Of a stretch of 64,000 nucleotides of DNA, positions 49,090 to 57,561 are shown one piece after another. Source of the stretch: OLB7 sp966250335 (GTDB lineage: Bacteria > Bacteroidota > Ignavibacteria > OLB7); contig CBINGZ010000013.1 of the NCBI GenBank assembly GCA_966250335.1, positions 1 through 64,000 of the forward strand, written 5' to 3'. A program made the translations under genes and the position numbers. Position 1 is the first letter of the stretch. Every line of letters begins with the position of its first letter. The notes under the pieces were generated by a model, which saw nothing but the letters and a program-made list of their open reading frames with translations, did no database searches and was not told the origin of the DNA.

Positions 49090-51168
49090 TCACAGAACGG
49101 TCAACCGCCCGACATACTCCTCTTCTCCGACATGCAGCTTATACAGATATGTTCCCGGTCGCAGCTCCCCCCGTTCAACTCTCACACGATGTTTTCCCAT
49201 AGCAAGGTTGCCCATGTCGATCGTGCGTACGACCCGACCGAGCATATCGAGAACACTCATCGAGACGGTACGGGGCATATCGAGCGTAAATTCAATTGAG
49301 GCTTCATTCACAAGCGGATTCGGATACACCCGCACCGGAATCGCCGGTTCAGCTGCTCTGCCCGGAACCCCCAGCACCTCCCCACTCCGAAAAATCCCGC
49401 GCCCCAGCGTTCCCGCATACAACTGGTTCGGGCCGTGCGCCAGGGCAACCACCCTGACCCCCTCCAGCTCCGAATCGGACCTCGTCCATGTTGCCCCCTT
49501 GTCGGTTGAACGGAAGATGCCGTCTTCGGTGCCGGTGTAGACCGTGGAGCCGACCAGAGCCGCCGACCAGACGCTCTTTCCGTAGTAGGTCAGCCCCTCG
49601 CGGCTCAGCTCCTCCCAGGTGTCGCCGTAATCGGGGGAACGGAAGCGGTCCATCGATGTCCCCAGGACATAGACGTCCTGCCCGTTGATCGCTATCGAAT
49701 AGGTCGAAGAGCTGGGGAAATCCCTGAGCTTCGTCCAGCTTCCTCCGGCATCGGTCGAACGGTAGAGGCCGGCGCCGGCCATGACGAACATGTCGGTCCC
49801 CTGCACGGCAATCCTCGAGGCGGATTTGACCGGGAAGCTCTCGACGATCGTCCATTTCCCTCCCTTGTCGGTCGAGCGGAGAAGGCCTCCGCCCGAGGCG
49901 GCATAGATGGCGTCCCCGACGTGGCTGAGGGAGTAGACGCCTGCCTTGTTCCCGCTGACCCCGGTCATGGTCATGGCGTACCATGTGGAACCGGTTATGG
50001 ATGTACGGTAAATACCCTTCTCGCCGCCAAGGAGCATCCCCGTGCCGTTCTGGAGTATCACGTTGATCGTCTGGTCCTCCAGCCCGTCGTCGTCCTGACG
50101 CCAGGTCCGGCCGAGATCGGGGGAGGAATAGAGGCCGCGATAGCCGGCCGCATACATGACTCCATCCCCGAAGCCGAGCGTGTTGATATCGATATTGGTG
50201 ATCCCGTCGCTCTTCAGCTCCCAGCCGCTCCCTCCGAACGTGCTCCGATAGATCCCCTTGTTCGATCCCGCGAGCACCTGATCCCGATGCCTGACGACCG
50301 CGAAGAACTCCGTCGTGTTCACACCATCGGCGAACTTCTTGAAGTTCCTCCCCCCGTCGGTCGACCTGAAGAGACTCCCCCCTCCGTTGACGTTCTCCGA
50401 GGTGCCGACGATCAAGGTATCGCCGGAACTCGCCATCGACTTGATCGACCCGTAGATCCCGAGCCCCCCCTTCGTCCAGGTCGTCCCGGAATCGAGCGAT
50501 ACGAAGACCAACGACTGCCCGATCGCATAGATCCTGGGACCGTCGACATGCAACGCCGCCAGATAGCCCCCGACCCCCTTCATCGACTGCCAGGTGGCGC
50601 CGTCGTCGCTCGTCCGCCAGACCCCCTTGCCGAACTCCACCGTCATCGCGAAGACGTAATCTCCAAGCACCGCCATCGAGACGACGTTCGCCCCGGACAT
50701 TCCCATCATCATCTTCTGCCAGGTGGCGCCGTTGTCGCTCGACCTGTGAACCGCGCCGTCCCATTCCTGCGAGCTGGGCCCGTTGCCGCTTCCCACGAAG
50801 ATGTACGGGTCCTTGAAAACGAGCGAGGAGCCGTAGATAGGCGTCCCCATCTGCGTCCATGTCTTCGCTCCGTCGACCGAATAGGTCACTCCTGCGGAGA
50901 GCGTGTAGAGCGTATCACCGCGCATGGTGAGAGCGCCGAACCCCATCCCCGGGAGCGAGTCGACCCGCGCCCAGCCTGCGCCGTCGTTCGTGGAGCTGTA
51001 GAGATTACTGTAGGGATAGGGGGATGAAGCGAAGATCGTCGACCCGTCGCTTACCATCCGCTCGATCATACCGTACGGGCCGGGAAGGTTCGTCCAGTTC
51101 TGCGCATGAAGCGCCGGGACCACGAGCAGCGACAGGAACAGGGCAAGAAGGAAGACTCTCGATATCAT
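49090..51168 (-). CDS. BNR/sortilin-type repeat protein with T9SS sorting domain
   Basis: About 692 aa from the ATG at 51168 (MISRVFLLALFLSLLVVPALHA is a good signal peptide); an upstream ATG at 51210 would add 14 residues. About thirteen Asp-box/BNR motifs of the form RSTDxGxTW follow (SVDGAKTW, RSSDNGATW, RTSDDGATW, RSTDKGATW and others), predicting one or two beta-propellers of the sortilin/photosystem-stability type. The C-terminus is a type IX sorting domain (VRVYPNPLVNEASIEF, GTYLYKLHVGEEEYVG). It is a secreted or surface protein; the ligand is unknown. Confidence 0.9.
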   Translation of the reverse strand: MISRVFLLALFLSLLVVPALHAQNWTNLPGPYGMIERMVSDGSTIFASSPYPYSNLYSSTNDGAGWARVDSLPGMGFGALTMRGDTLYTLSAGVTYSVDGAKTWTQMGTPIYGSSLVFKDPYIFVGSGNGPSSQEWDGAVHRSSDNGATWQKMMMGMSGANVVSMAVLGDYVFAMTVEFGKGVWRTSDDGATWQSMKGVGGYLAALHVDGPRIYAIGQSLVFVSLDSGTTWTKGGLGIYGSIKSMASSGDTLIVGTSENVNGGGSLFRSTDGGRNFKKFADGVNTTEFFAVVRHRDQVLAGSNKGIYRSTFGGSGWELKSDGITNIDINTLGFGDGVMYAAGYRGLYSSPDLGRTWRQDDDGLEDQTINVILQNGTGMLLGGEKGIYRTSITGSTWYAMTMTGVSGNKAGVYSLSHVGDAIYAASGGGLLRSTDKGGKWTIVESFPVKSASRIAVQGTDMFVMAGAGLYRSTDAGGSWTKLRDFPSSSTYSIAINGQDVYVLGTSMDRFRSPDYGDTWEELSREGLTYYGKSVWSAALVGSTVYTGTEDGIFRSTDKGATWTRSDSELEGVRVVALAHGPNQLYAGTLGRGIFRSGEVLGVPGRAAEPAIPVRVYPNPLVNEASIEFTLDMPRTVSMSVLDMLGRVVRTIDMGNLAMGKHRVRVERGELRPGTYLYKLHVGEEEYVGRLTVL

Positions 51169-51379
51169 GAAGGGGAGTGCAATGTTGTTGAAGTACGACC
51201 GCGGCTCCATCAGGGCGGCGCGGGACGGAAGGACGTCGGAAGGATCGATTCGTCACACGGAAGAGCGGGGATAATATAGCCTCCATCACATCCACGGCCG
51301 AACCAATTACGTATTCGATCAGGAAGACCGGGGAACACCCTCCCTTCCCCAACCCATTTCGATACCGAGGAGCAAGATC

Positions 51380-52798
51380 ATGGAAGATTCACGCACCGAA
51401 GCGGACGCGACCGTAGCAGCGGCGACCGTAGTCGCGGCGACCGGGGACCCGATAGAAGAGTTCGGAGCACGATTGCGCGGCAAGCTGCTCCGCCCCTTCG
51501 ATCCGGGCTACGACGAGGCCCGCCGGATCTGGAACGGCATGATCGACAGACGCCCCGCTCTCATCGTCCGCTGCGCGGGGGTGGCCGACGTGATCGCCTC
51601 GGTCGACTTCGCCCGCACGACGGGACTGACCGTCGCCGTGCGGGGCGGAGGCCACAACGTGGCGGGAAACGCCGTCTGCGACGGCGGGATCATGATCGAT
51701 CTCTCGGGGATGCGGTCGGTCCGGGTCGACCCGGCGGCGCGTACGGCGCGCGTGGAACCGGGGGCAACCTGGGGAGACTTCGACCATGAAACGCTTGCCT
51801 TCGGACTCGCCACCACCGGCGGCGTGGTCTCCTCCACCGGCGTGGCCGGTCTGACGCTGGGAGGAGGGATCGGCTGGCTCCACGGCAGACATGGCCTCAG
51901 TTGCGACAACCTGCTCTCGGTCGACATCGTCACGGCCGACGGAAGACTGCTCCACGCGAGCAGCGACGAGAACCCCGACCTCTTCTGGGGAGTCCGCGGC
52001 GGCGGCGGGAACTTCGGGATCGTCACCTCGTTCGAGTTCAGGCTCCATCCGGTCGATATGGTCGTGGGTGGGCTGGTGATCTACCCGGCGCAGCTTGCGC
52101 GCGACATCCTCCGCTCCTACCGCGCGTTCGTCGCGAATGCCCCGGACGAGTTCACCTCGACGGCGATCCTCACCACCTCCCCGGAGGGCCACCCCGTGCT
52201 GATCATCGGCGCATGCTACAACGGACCGATCGAGGAGGGGATCGAGTTCATACGCCCGCTCAGGGAGTTCGCTCCCCCCATCGTCGATATGCTCGGCCCG
52301 ATACCGTACCGCGTGCTCCAGACCATGACCGACGCCGGGTTCCCCGCGGGGATGCTCAACTACTGGAAGTCGAACTTCGTGAACGACCTCGACGACGAAT
52401 TGATCGATATCCTGCTCGAACGATTCTCCGTCGTGGCCTCCCCGAAGACCGCCCTGCTGATCGAGGCGTGCGGCGGGATGATGCGCCGCGTCGATCCGGA
52501 GGCGACGGCGTTCCACCATCGGAACTCTCCCTACAACATTCTGATCGTCGGCATCTGGACCGATCCCACGCGAAACGAGACGAACATCGACTGGGTTCGC
52601 GCGACCTGGAACGCGATCCAGCCCTTCTCCTCCGGCGGCGTCTACGTCAATTATCTGGGACGCGAGTCGGATGAAGGATCGAACCGGATCGACACCGCAT
52701 ACGGCGCCGAGAAGTTCGCGCGCCTGACGGCCCTGAAGAACAGATACGATCCGACCAATCTCTTCTCCATGAACCAGAACATCAGACCGACGGTGTGA
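51380..52798 (+). CDS. FAD-linked oxidase of the berberine-bridge type
   Basis: 472 aa. A PCMH-type FAD-binding domain carries RGGGHNVAG with His92, the usual covalent 8-alpha FAD-linkage residue, and LTLGGGIGWLHGRHGLSCDN, whose Cys can give the second (6-S-cysteinyl) link in bicovalent members. The C-terminal BBE motif NYLGRESDEGSNRIDTAYG with YDPTNLFSMNQNI is intact. Such enzymes oxidise sugars, alcohols or secondary metabolites with O2; the substrate cannot be told. No signal peptide. An Ala/Val/Thr-rich N-terminal tract comes from a short repeat in the DNA. Single gene, followed by a strong hairpin. Confidence 0.92.
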   Translation: MEDSRTEADATVAAATVVAATGDPIEEFGARLRGKLLRPFDPGYDEARRIWNGMIDRRPALIVRCAGVADVIASVDFARTTGLTVAVRGGGHNVAGNAVCDGGIMIDLSGMRSVRVDPAARTARVEPGATWGDFDHETLAFGLATTGGVVSSTGVAGLTLGGGIGWLHGRHGLSCDNLLSVDIVTADGRLLHASSDENPDLFWGVRGGGGNFGIVTSFEFRLHPVDMVVGGLVIYPAQLARDILRSYRAFVANAPDEFTSTAILTTSPEGHPVLIIGACYNGPIEEGIEFIRPLREFAPPIVDMLGPIPYRVLQTMTDAGFPAGMLNYWKSNFVNDLDDELIDILLERFSVVASPKTALLIEACGGMMRRVDPEATAFHHRNSPYNILIVGIWTDPTRNETNIDWVRATWNAIQPFSSGGVYVNYLGRESDEGSNRIDTAYGAEKFARLTALKNRYDPTNLFSMNQNIRPTV

Positions 52799-52829
52799 GA
52801 TATTCCGTTCGATCCCCGCGATGAACGAA

Positions 52830-52864
52830 GCGAGCCGCCGGTCACGATATGACCGGCGGCTCGC
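52830..52864. terminator. Bidirectional terminator hairpin
   Basis: GCGAGCCGCCGGTCA (52830-52844) and TGACCGGCGGCTCGC (52850-52864) form a perfect 15-bp stem with loop CGATA, between the convergent flavoprotein and aldo/keto reductase genes. No T-run is present on either side. Confidence 0.75.
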
Positions 52865-52885
52865 TCTACGATCATCCTTTCACTC

Positions 52886-54046
52886 TCACCCGGCCTTCAC
52901 GGCCATCCTCTCCATCGCCTTCTCGAACCTCGGGTCGTGCCGGAGCGCGGCGAAGTCGGCTTCGTTGCGGGCGTGGTCGACGTGATGGAACCCGACGCCG
53001 ATCGCACGGTCGATCGACTCGAACGCATCATCGGGACGTCCGCTCAGCGCGTGGACGCACGCCAGGTTGTACCATGTGCTCCCGTCGGTGGGATCGAAGG
53101 CGAGTCCCTTGTTGAGTTCTTCTATCGCTTTCGGATAATTCTGTTCCTGCTTCGCCCGCGCGTACCGGGTCATCCACGACTCGGGATAATGGAGTTTCTC
53201 CACCTCCTCCGGGGTCAGCGTGATATCCCCGGCCTGCATATTCTCCGCCAGGTGCTCGATCTTCTTGGTCGCCGGAATCGGAATGATCGACGGCGAACGG
53301 TGAAGAAGCCATGCGAGCGCGACACCGTAGGGAGAGGCGTTGGTTGAGGTGATCGTCGCCTCCAGCCAGTCCCTGAACTCCACAAGCCTGTGGGCGTTCC
53401 GATGCCCGCCGACCGGGGCGTAGGCGATCATGGAGATCCCCTCCTTCTCGCAATGATCGAGCATCGCGGGCCAGGTGGGGTTGAAGTAGATGAACGCCAG
53501 CGGGTTCTGCACCGAGGCGATCTCCGCCTCCGCCTGAGCCTCGATCAGAAGCGGGAGCGGGACGTTCGAGACGCCGACGGCACGGATCTTCCCCTCCCGC
53601 TGCAGATCGGCCAGCGCGCCGACGCTCTCCTGAAGGGGAACCTGCGGATCGGGACGATGCAACTGGTAGAGATCGATCCGATCGGTCTCCAGCGCCCGCA
53701 GGCTCGCCTCGCAGGCCGCGCGAAGATGCTCGGGACGGCCGTTCGGAACCCAGCTCCCGCCGGGACGTGTGAAGCCTCCCTTGGTGGCGATCACCACCCG
53801 TTCCCTCCGCCCCCCCGTGAGCGCCTTGGAGATGAGCCGCTCGCCGTGATTCATCTCATCCTCGCCGGCGCCGTAGGCGTCGGCCGTGTCGAAGAACTCC
53901 ACGCCGTACTCATCCACCGCGCGCTGCAGCAGGTTGATTGCCTCGGATTCCGATGGACGGCGCGTCGCGTCGTTCGAAAGATCCATCATGCCGTAACCGA
54001 TTTCATTGACCCGGAGGTCGGTCCTGCCGATCTGTCGCTTCTTCAT
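52886..54046 (-). CDS. Aldo/keto reductase with C-terminal TPR extension
   Basis: 386 aa from the ATG at 54046 (MKKRQIGRTDLRV); a longer frame from 54109 has no family match. Residues 1-290 are an aldo/keto reductase with catalytic Asp and Tyr in FFDTADAYG, Lys in VVIATKGG and His in LYQLHRPD, and the NADPH-binding end ATKKIEHLAENM. After it, instead of ending, the protein continues with a TPR-like helical segment (YPKAIEELNKGLAFDPTDG, TWYNLACVHALSGRPDDAFE). A fused TPR tail is unusual for this family and suggests a protein partner. It is probably cytosolic. Confidence 0.9.
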   Translation of the reverse strand: MKKRQIGRTDLRVNEIGYGMMDLSNDATRRPSESEAINLLQRAVDEYGVEFFDTADAYGAGEDEMNHGERLISKALTGGRRERVVIATKGGFTRPGGSWVPNGRPEHLRAACEASLRALETDRIDLYQLHRPDPQVPLQESVGALADLQREGKIRAVGVSNVPLPLLIEAQAEAEIASVQNPLAFIYFNPTWPAMLDHCEKEGISMIAYAPVGGHRNAHRLVEFRDWLEATITSTNASPYGVALAWLLHRSPSIIPIPATKKIEHLAENMQAGDITLTPEEVEKLHYPESWMTRYARAKQEQNYPKAIEELNKGLAFDPTDGSTWYNLACVHALSGRPDDAFESIDRAIGVGFHHVDHARNEADFAALRHDPRFEKAMERMAVKAG

Positions 54047-54074
54047 CGTTCGAATCGTGGAATGGAAAGTAAGA

Positions 54075-55853
54075 TTAAACGCCTTGCGATATATACAGAT
54101 GTTCGACATCCGCTTCGGACGCCGTCAGCTCCCGGAACGGGGGGTGCGAAGGTACGAATATCGGTTCGTTCCGCTCCCCGAAATACTCGATCAATCGCAT
54201 CTCGATCGATCGTCTGCTCTCCCCGTCCGCCAGATAGCGCTCTTCGACGGCGCGTCTGAGGAAGTCGTGGAAGAAGGTAAGGAGATCGCCGTTCGGAAGC
54301 AGGTGATAATCGAGTGCCGTGACGAGCGCGGAGATCCTCATGCGGGAGATGCCGGTGATCTCCACAAGATCGATCTCGCTCAATCCTCCGTCGGACATCC
54401 TGATCAACGACATCGTATCGCGGATCGTTTCCGGCGAGAAATCGTTCTCGAACCGCTCCAGCACCTTCTGGAAGAGGTCCTCCGGTCCGGTCACCGCAAG
54501 GAATCGCTCGACCTCCCGGTCCAGTTCCTCATGTCTGCCGAAGAGCCGGAGCTCCTCCAGCATCGTACGGAGGAAAAGAGGCTGGCCGCATCTGGGATCG
54601 GCGGAGATGCGACGGACGAGATCGACACGTAACGCCTTGCGATATTCCGAGAGGAACCGCACGACGATCGCCTCACGCTCCTCTTCCGACAACGGCCCCA
54701 GGTCGAGCCTCTCCCACCCCCTGCTCCGGAGCCGTGCCGCCGCCACCCCCGATGCCGTGGTGACGATGAGTCCGACTCCGGAGGGGAGACGATCCGGAAT
54801 CCACTCCGGATCGGGTCCGTCGCCGGAGAGCTTGTCGACGCCGTCGACGACCAGGAGGATCTGTCGATTCCCGATACGATCGATAATATCGGCGAACTCG
54901 TGCGATATCGTGCCGGGATCTTTCCGGGACGATATCGCATCGCTGAACCTCTCCCCGATCTCCATCATCAGATGCTCCATGACCGCATGATGATCGGTCG
55001 CACCCGACCCGATGCCGACATAATGCTCGACGATATGAGCCCCCGGATTCCTCTTCCTGAACTGTTCGGCCCAGAAGGCAATCAGCGCGCTCTTCCCGCT
55101 CCCCGGCCCGCCGCAGACGACCAGAGGAGCGCTGTTCCCCCGCGCATGCTCGTTCAGACGTTTCAGATATGTCGCATTGGGAATATATGCGACGCGGCGG
55201 CTGAGCGCGAACGCCTCGTGCCGCGCCCGTTCACGTTCCAGCGGCGTGGGGAAGGCGGTGTGGGAGAAGTCGCGGCGGATGATCTCCAGCAGTTCCCCGT
55301 GGATCAGTCGCCCCAGAGTCTCGGGATCATCGAACTCCGCAACACGATGTCCCCCAGAACGGACACGATCCTTCAGATTCTCAAGGCGGGCTCCCTCGGT
55401 CGTCTCCCCCTCCGATATATCACGTTCCCTGAAGAAGAAGCGGCCGGCCGGGACGCTCTCCGGAGCGTCGAGCGCGCCGTAGCGGAACTCCATGTCGATG
55501 ATCGACGCCTCCTCCATCACCGCATCCTCGATCCAGGGGTAGCGGGCCAGAAGCTCCGGGTCCTTGTGGATGTCGGTCAGCTCCGGGATGAAGCCGTAAC
55601 GGTCCCCGGTGATCCCGATGAAATAGGGTCGACAGCGATCTATCTCCTCCAGGCAGGTGCGGATGATCTGTCCCAGGATATAATTCTCGTCGGTCAGCCC
55701 CCAGCGGAGATCGACCTCGGTGAAGATGATCCCCCGCTCGCGGCACCGCATACGGATCTCCGGAAAGATCGTCCTGACGAGATGTTCCCGTTCCTCGTGG
55801 AGATCCTTGAAGGTCGAGGAGATGAACACACGAAGTTCCGCGCGTGATCTCAT
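54075..55853 (-). CDS. DUF4062-STAND NTPase, short form
   Basis: 592 aa. The N-terminus is a DUF4062 domain (LRVFISSTFKDLHEEREHL, VDLRWGLTDENY), a TIR-related fold in many STAND proteins. A NACHT/AAA-type NTPase follows, with Walker A GGPGSGKSALI near residue 246, Walker B ILLVVDGVDKL near 328 and a winged-helix-like region up to residue 560. Family members, such as TEP1/NPHP3-like proteins, normally go on with WD40 or TPR repeats that sense a trigger; here the protein stops soon after the helical region. The stop lies just 28 bases before the reductase gene. It is either a naturally short form or a gene that has lost its sensor. Bacterial STANDs of this layout often act in immunity; that is inference. 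Confidence 0.85.
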   Translation of the reverse strand: MRSRAELRVFISSTFKDLHEEREHLVRTIFPEIRMRCRERGIIFTEVDLRWGLTDENYILGQIIRTCLEEIDRCRPYFIGITGDRYGFIPELTDIHKDPELLARYPWIEDAVMEEASIIDMEFRYGALDAPESVPAGRFFFRERDISEGETTEGARLENLKDRVRSGGHRVAEFDDPETLGRLIHGELLEIIRRDFSHTAFPTPLERERARHEAFALSRRVAYIPNATYLKRLNEHARGNSAPLVVCGGPGSGKSALIAFWAEQFRKRNPGAHIVEHYVGIGSGATDHHAVMEHLMMEIGERFSDAISSRKDPGTISHEFADIIDRIGNRQILLVVDGVDKLSGDGPDPEWIPDRLPSGVGLIVTTASGVAAARLRSRGWERLDLGPLSEEEREAIVVRFLSEYRKALRVDLVRRISADPRCGQPLFLRTMLEELRLFGRHEELDREVERFLAVTGPEDLFQKVLERFENDFSPETIRDTMSLIRMSDGGLSEIDLVEITGISRMRISALVTALDYHLLPNGDLLTFFHDFLRRAVEERYLADGESRRSIEMRLIEYFGERNEPIFVPSHPPFRELTASEADVEHLYISQGV

Positions 55854-56202
55854 GGCGATATGATCCGATTAGACATAAGGGGGGACGGCTTCATGCCTGG
55901 AACTGCGGCGGCGAACTTACTGAATCGTGCGATTCATTCCCCTGCCGTAAGAGGCCCGGTCGTCGATCCGCTCCCGGGGCCCATTGCCGTGATTTCGGCC
56001 CGATCGGTAATTTCGGGCGATGCCTCGGCCGACGTTGCAGTCATCATTACCAGGAGATCATCATGAGGAAGGGTTCAGATCCCGCGGTACGGCTCGCCGT
56101 CGGCAATAAGGGAACATCGGCAACACCGGCGGAAAAGGGGAAGGAAACAACGGTGATCACGCCGTGAGACAACAGGGCAGCTCCATCGAGGAACATATCG
56201 CA
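55854..56202. other. Divergent intergenic region
   Basis: About 350 bases between the divergent STAND and AlkZ-like genes. No hairpin with a T-run, no TAnnTTTG element and no convincing small gene were seen. AGGAGATCATC near 56050 precedes an ATG that opens a frame too short and unremarkable to support. Confidence 0.4.
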
Positions 56203-57309
56203 GTGAATATCACACATCGTCGACTGGCGGCACAGCAGATCACCGGGTCCGGCATGAAGAGACCGGCCGATGTCGTCCGCCGGCTTGGAGCAGTGCAGGC
56301 GCAGGATTATCTGGGAGCGCTCTGGGCTGTCGGGCTCCGCATGGAGCCAGGCGCCGTCGAGGCCGATGTCGAGGCGGCCCTTGCCGACGGAAGTATCGTG
56401 CGGACATGGCCGATGCGCGGCACGCTCCATTTCGTGACGGCGGAGGATATACGGTGGATGCTCGCATTGATGACGCCCCGTATCGTCGCCCGGAATGCGG
56501 CGCGTCTCAAACGTGATTACGGGATCGATCGTGATCTCGTGACACGATCTACCGATCTGATGATAAACGCGCTTCAGGGAGGGAAGAGATTGACGAGGGA
56601 TGAAGCCTACGCGATGCTGGAGGCGAACGGCGTCCCGGCGGCGAAACAGCGGGGACTCCATCTCCTCTGGTGGATCTCGCAGGAGGGACATATCTGTTTC
56701 GGTCCCCGGCAGAAAAAGCAGCAGACCTTCGTGCTGCTCGATGAATGGGTGCCGAAGTCGCGGGTGCCCGATCGGGACGAGGCGCTCGGTGAACTGGCAT
56801 TGCGATATTTCACGGGGCATGGTCCGGCGACGCTTCATGATTTTGTCTGGTGGTCGGGATTGACCGTGGCGGAGGCGAAGAGCGCGGTGGAGATCGCGGG
56901 GACGGGGCTGGTTCGGGAGGAACGTTCCGGGACGATCTTCCGGTCGGGAGTTGACTCCGACTTCCCGCATTCCTCCTCCGTTCATCTCCTTCCGGCGTTC
57001 GATGAGTATACGGTCGGGTATACGGATCGCAGCGCGATTCTTGAGGCGGAGCATGCGCGGCTGGCGGTGACGCGCAACGGGATTCTGAATCCGGTTGTCG
57101 TTGTTGAGGGGAGGTGTGTGGGGGTGTGGAAGCGGACTCTTGGGAAGGGGGCTGTGGTTGTTGCTCCTGTGGCGTTTACGGAGTTTGGGGGGGATGTTGT
57201 TGGGGGGATTGAGGGGGCGGCTCGGAGGTATGGGGAGTTTCTGGGGGTGGAGGGGGTGGTTTCCTTTGAAGAGAACATAAACAGGGAGTCACAGAGGGCA
57301 CAGAGGTAA
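56203..57309 (+). CDS. Winged-helix DNA-binding protein, AlkZ-like (HTH_42)
   Basis: 368 aa from a GTG with GAGGAA before it; a GTG at 56164 is also possible. The family (PF06224, HTH_42) includes AlkZ and YcaQ-type DNA glycosylases that remove cross-links and alkylated bases. Here are the catalytic QxQ-type motif in LGAVQAQDYLGALWAVG, WPMRGTLHFV, and GPATLHDFVWWSGL with HLLPAFDEYTVGY. The last 60 codons become strongly G/T-rich, and the final 11 residues (NINRESQRAQR) are encoded by a 29-bp repeat that also supplies the stop codon. The natural C-terminus has probably been replaced. DNA repair function is inferred from family. Confidence 0.88.
   Translation: MNITHRRLAAQQITGSGMKRPADVVRRLGAVQAQDYLGALWAVGLRMEPGAVEADVEAALADGSIVRTWPMRGTLHFVTAEDIRWMLALMTPRIVARNAARLKRDYGIDRDLVTRSTDLMINALQGGKRLTRDEAYAMLEANGVPAAKQRGLHLLWWISQEGHICFGPRQKKQQTFVLLDEWVPKSRVPDRDEALGELALRYFTGHGPATLHDFVWWSGLTVAEAKSAVEIAGTGLVREERSGTIFRSGVDSDFPHSSSVHLLPAFDEYTVGYTDRSAILEAEHARLAVTRNGILNPVVVVEGRCVGVWKRTLGKGAVVVAPVAFTEFGGDVVGGIEGAARRYGEFLGVEGVVSFEENINRESQRAQR
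57277..57305 (+). repeat. 29-bp repeat, left copy (inverted)
   Basis: The 29 bases starting ATAAACAGGGAGTCACAG match exactly the reverse complement of 59086-59114. A purine-rich tract (AGAGAAGAGAGAG type) follows. The repeat covers the end of the AlkZ-like gene. I recall similar CTCTGTG-CCTCTGTG-type repeats scattered in unrelated bacterial genomes. Confidence 0.92.
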
Positions 57310-57561
57310 GAGAAGAGAGAGAAGAGAGTGAAGAGAGCAAGATGCGAGAGGGGGATGGGGTTATATTTGCAGGGGTGGCCGGTGCATGTATCGGAAAGCG
57401 AGCCTCATCCCACTATCGAATCATTACACCGCGGGTCACACCGAATCACGTACTTTTGCCGCTCGATTTACACCGGTCGCATTCCCGACGTCGTGCCCGT
57501 CATGCCGGGCTATGCCATTCCCTGATCCCTACGTCACCGCAACGATAACGATAACCACCCC

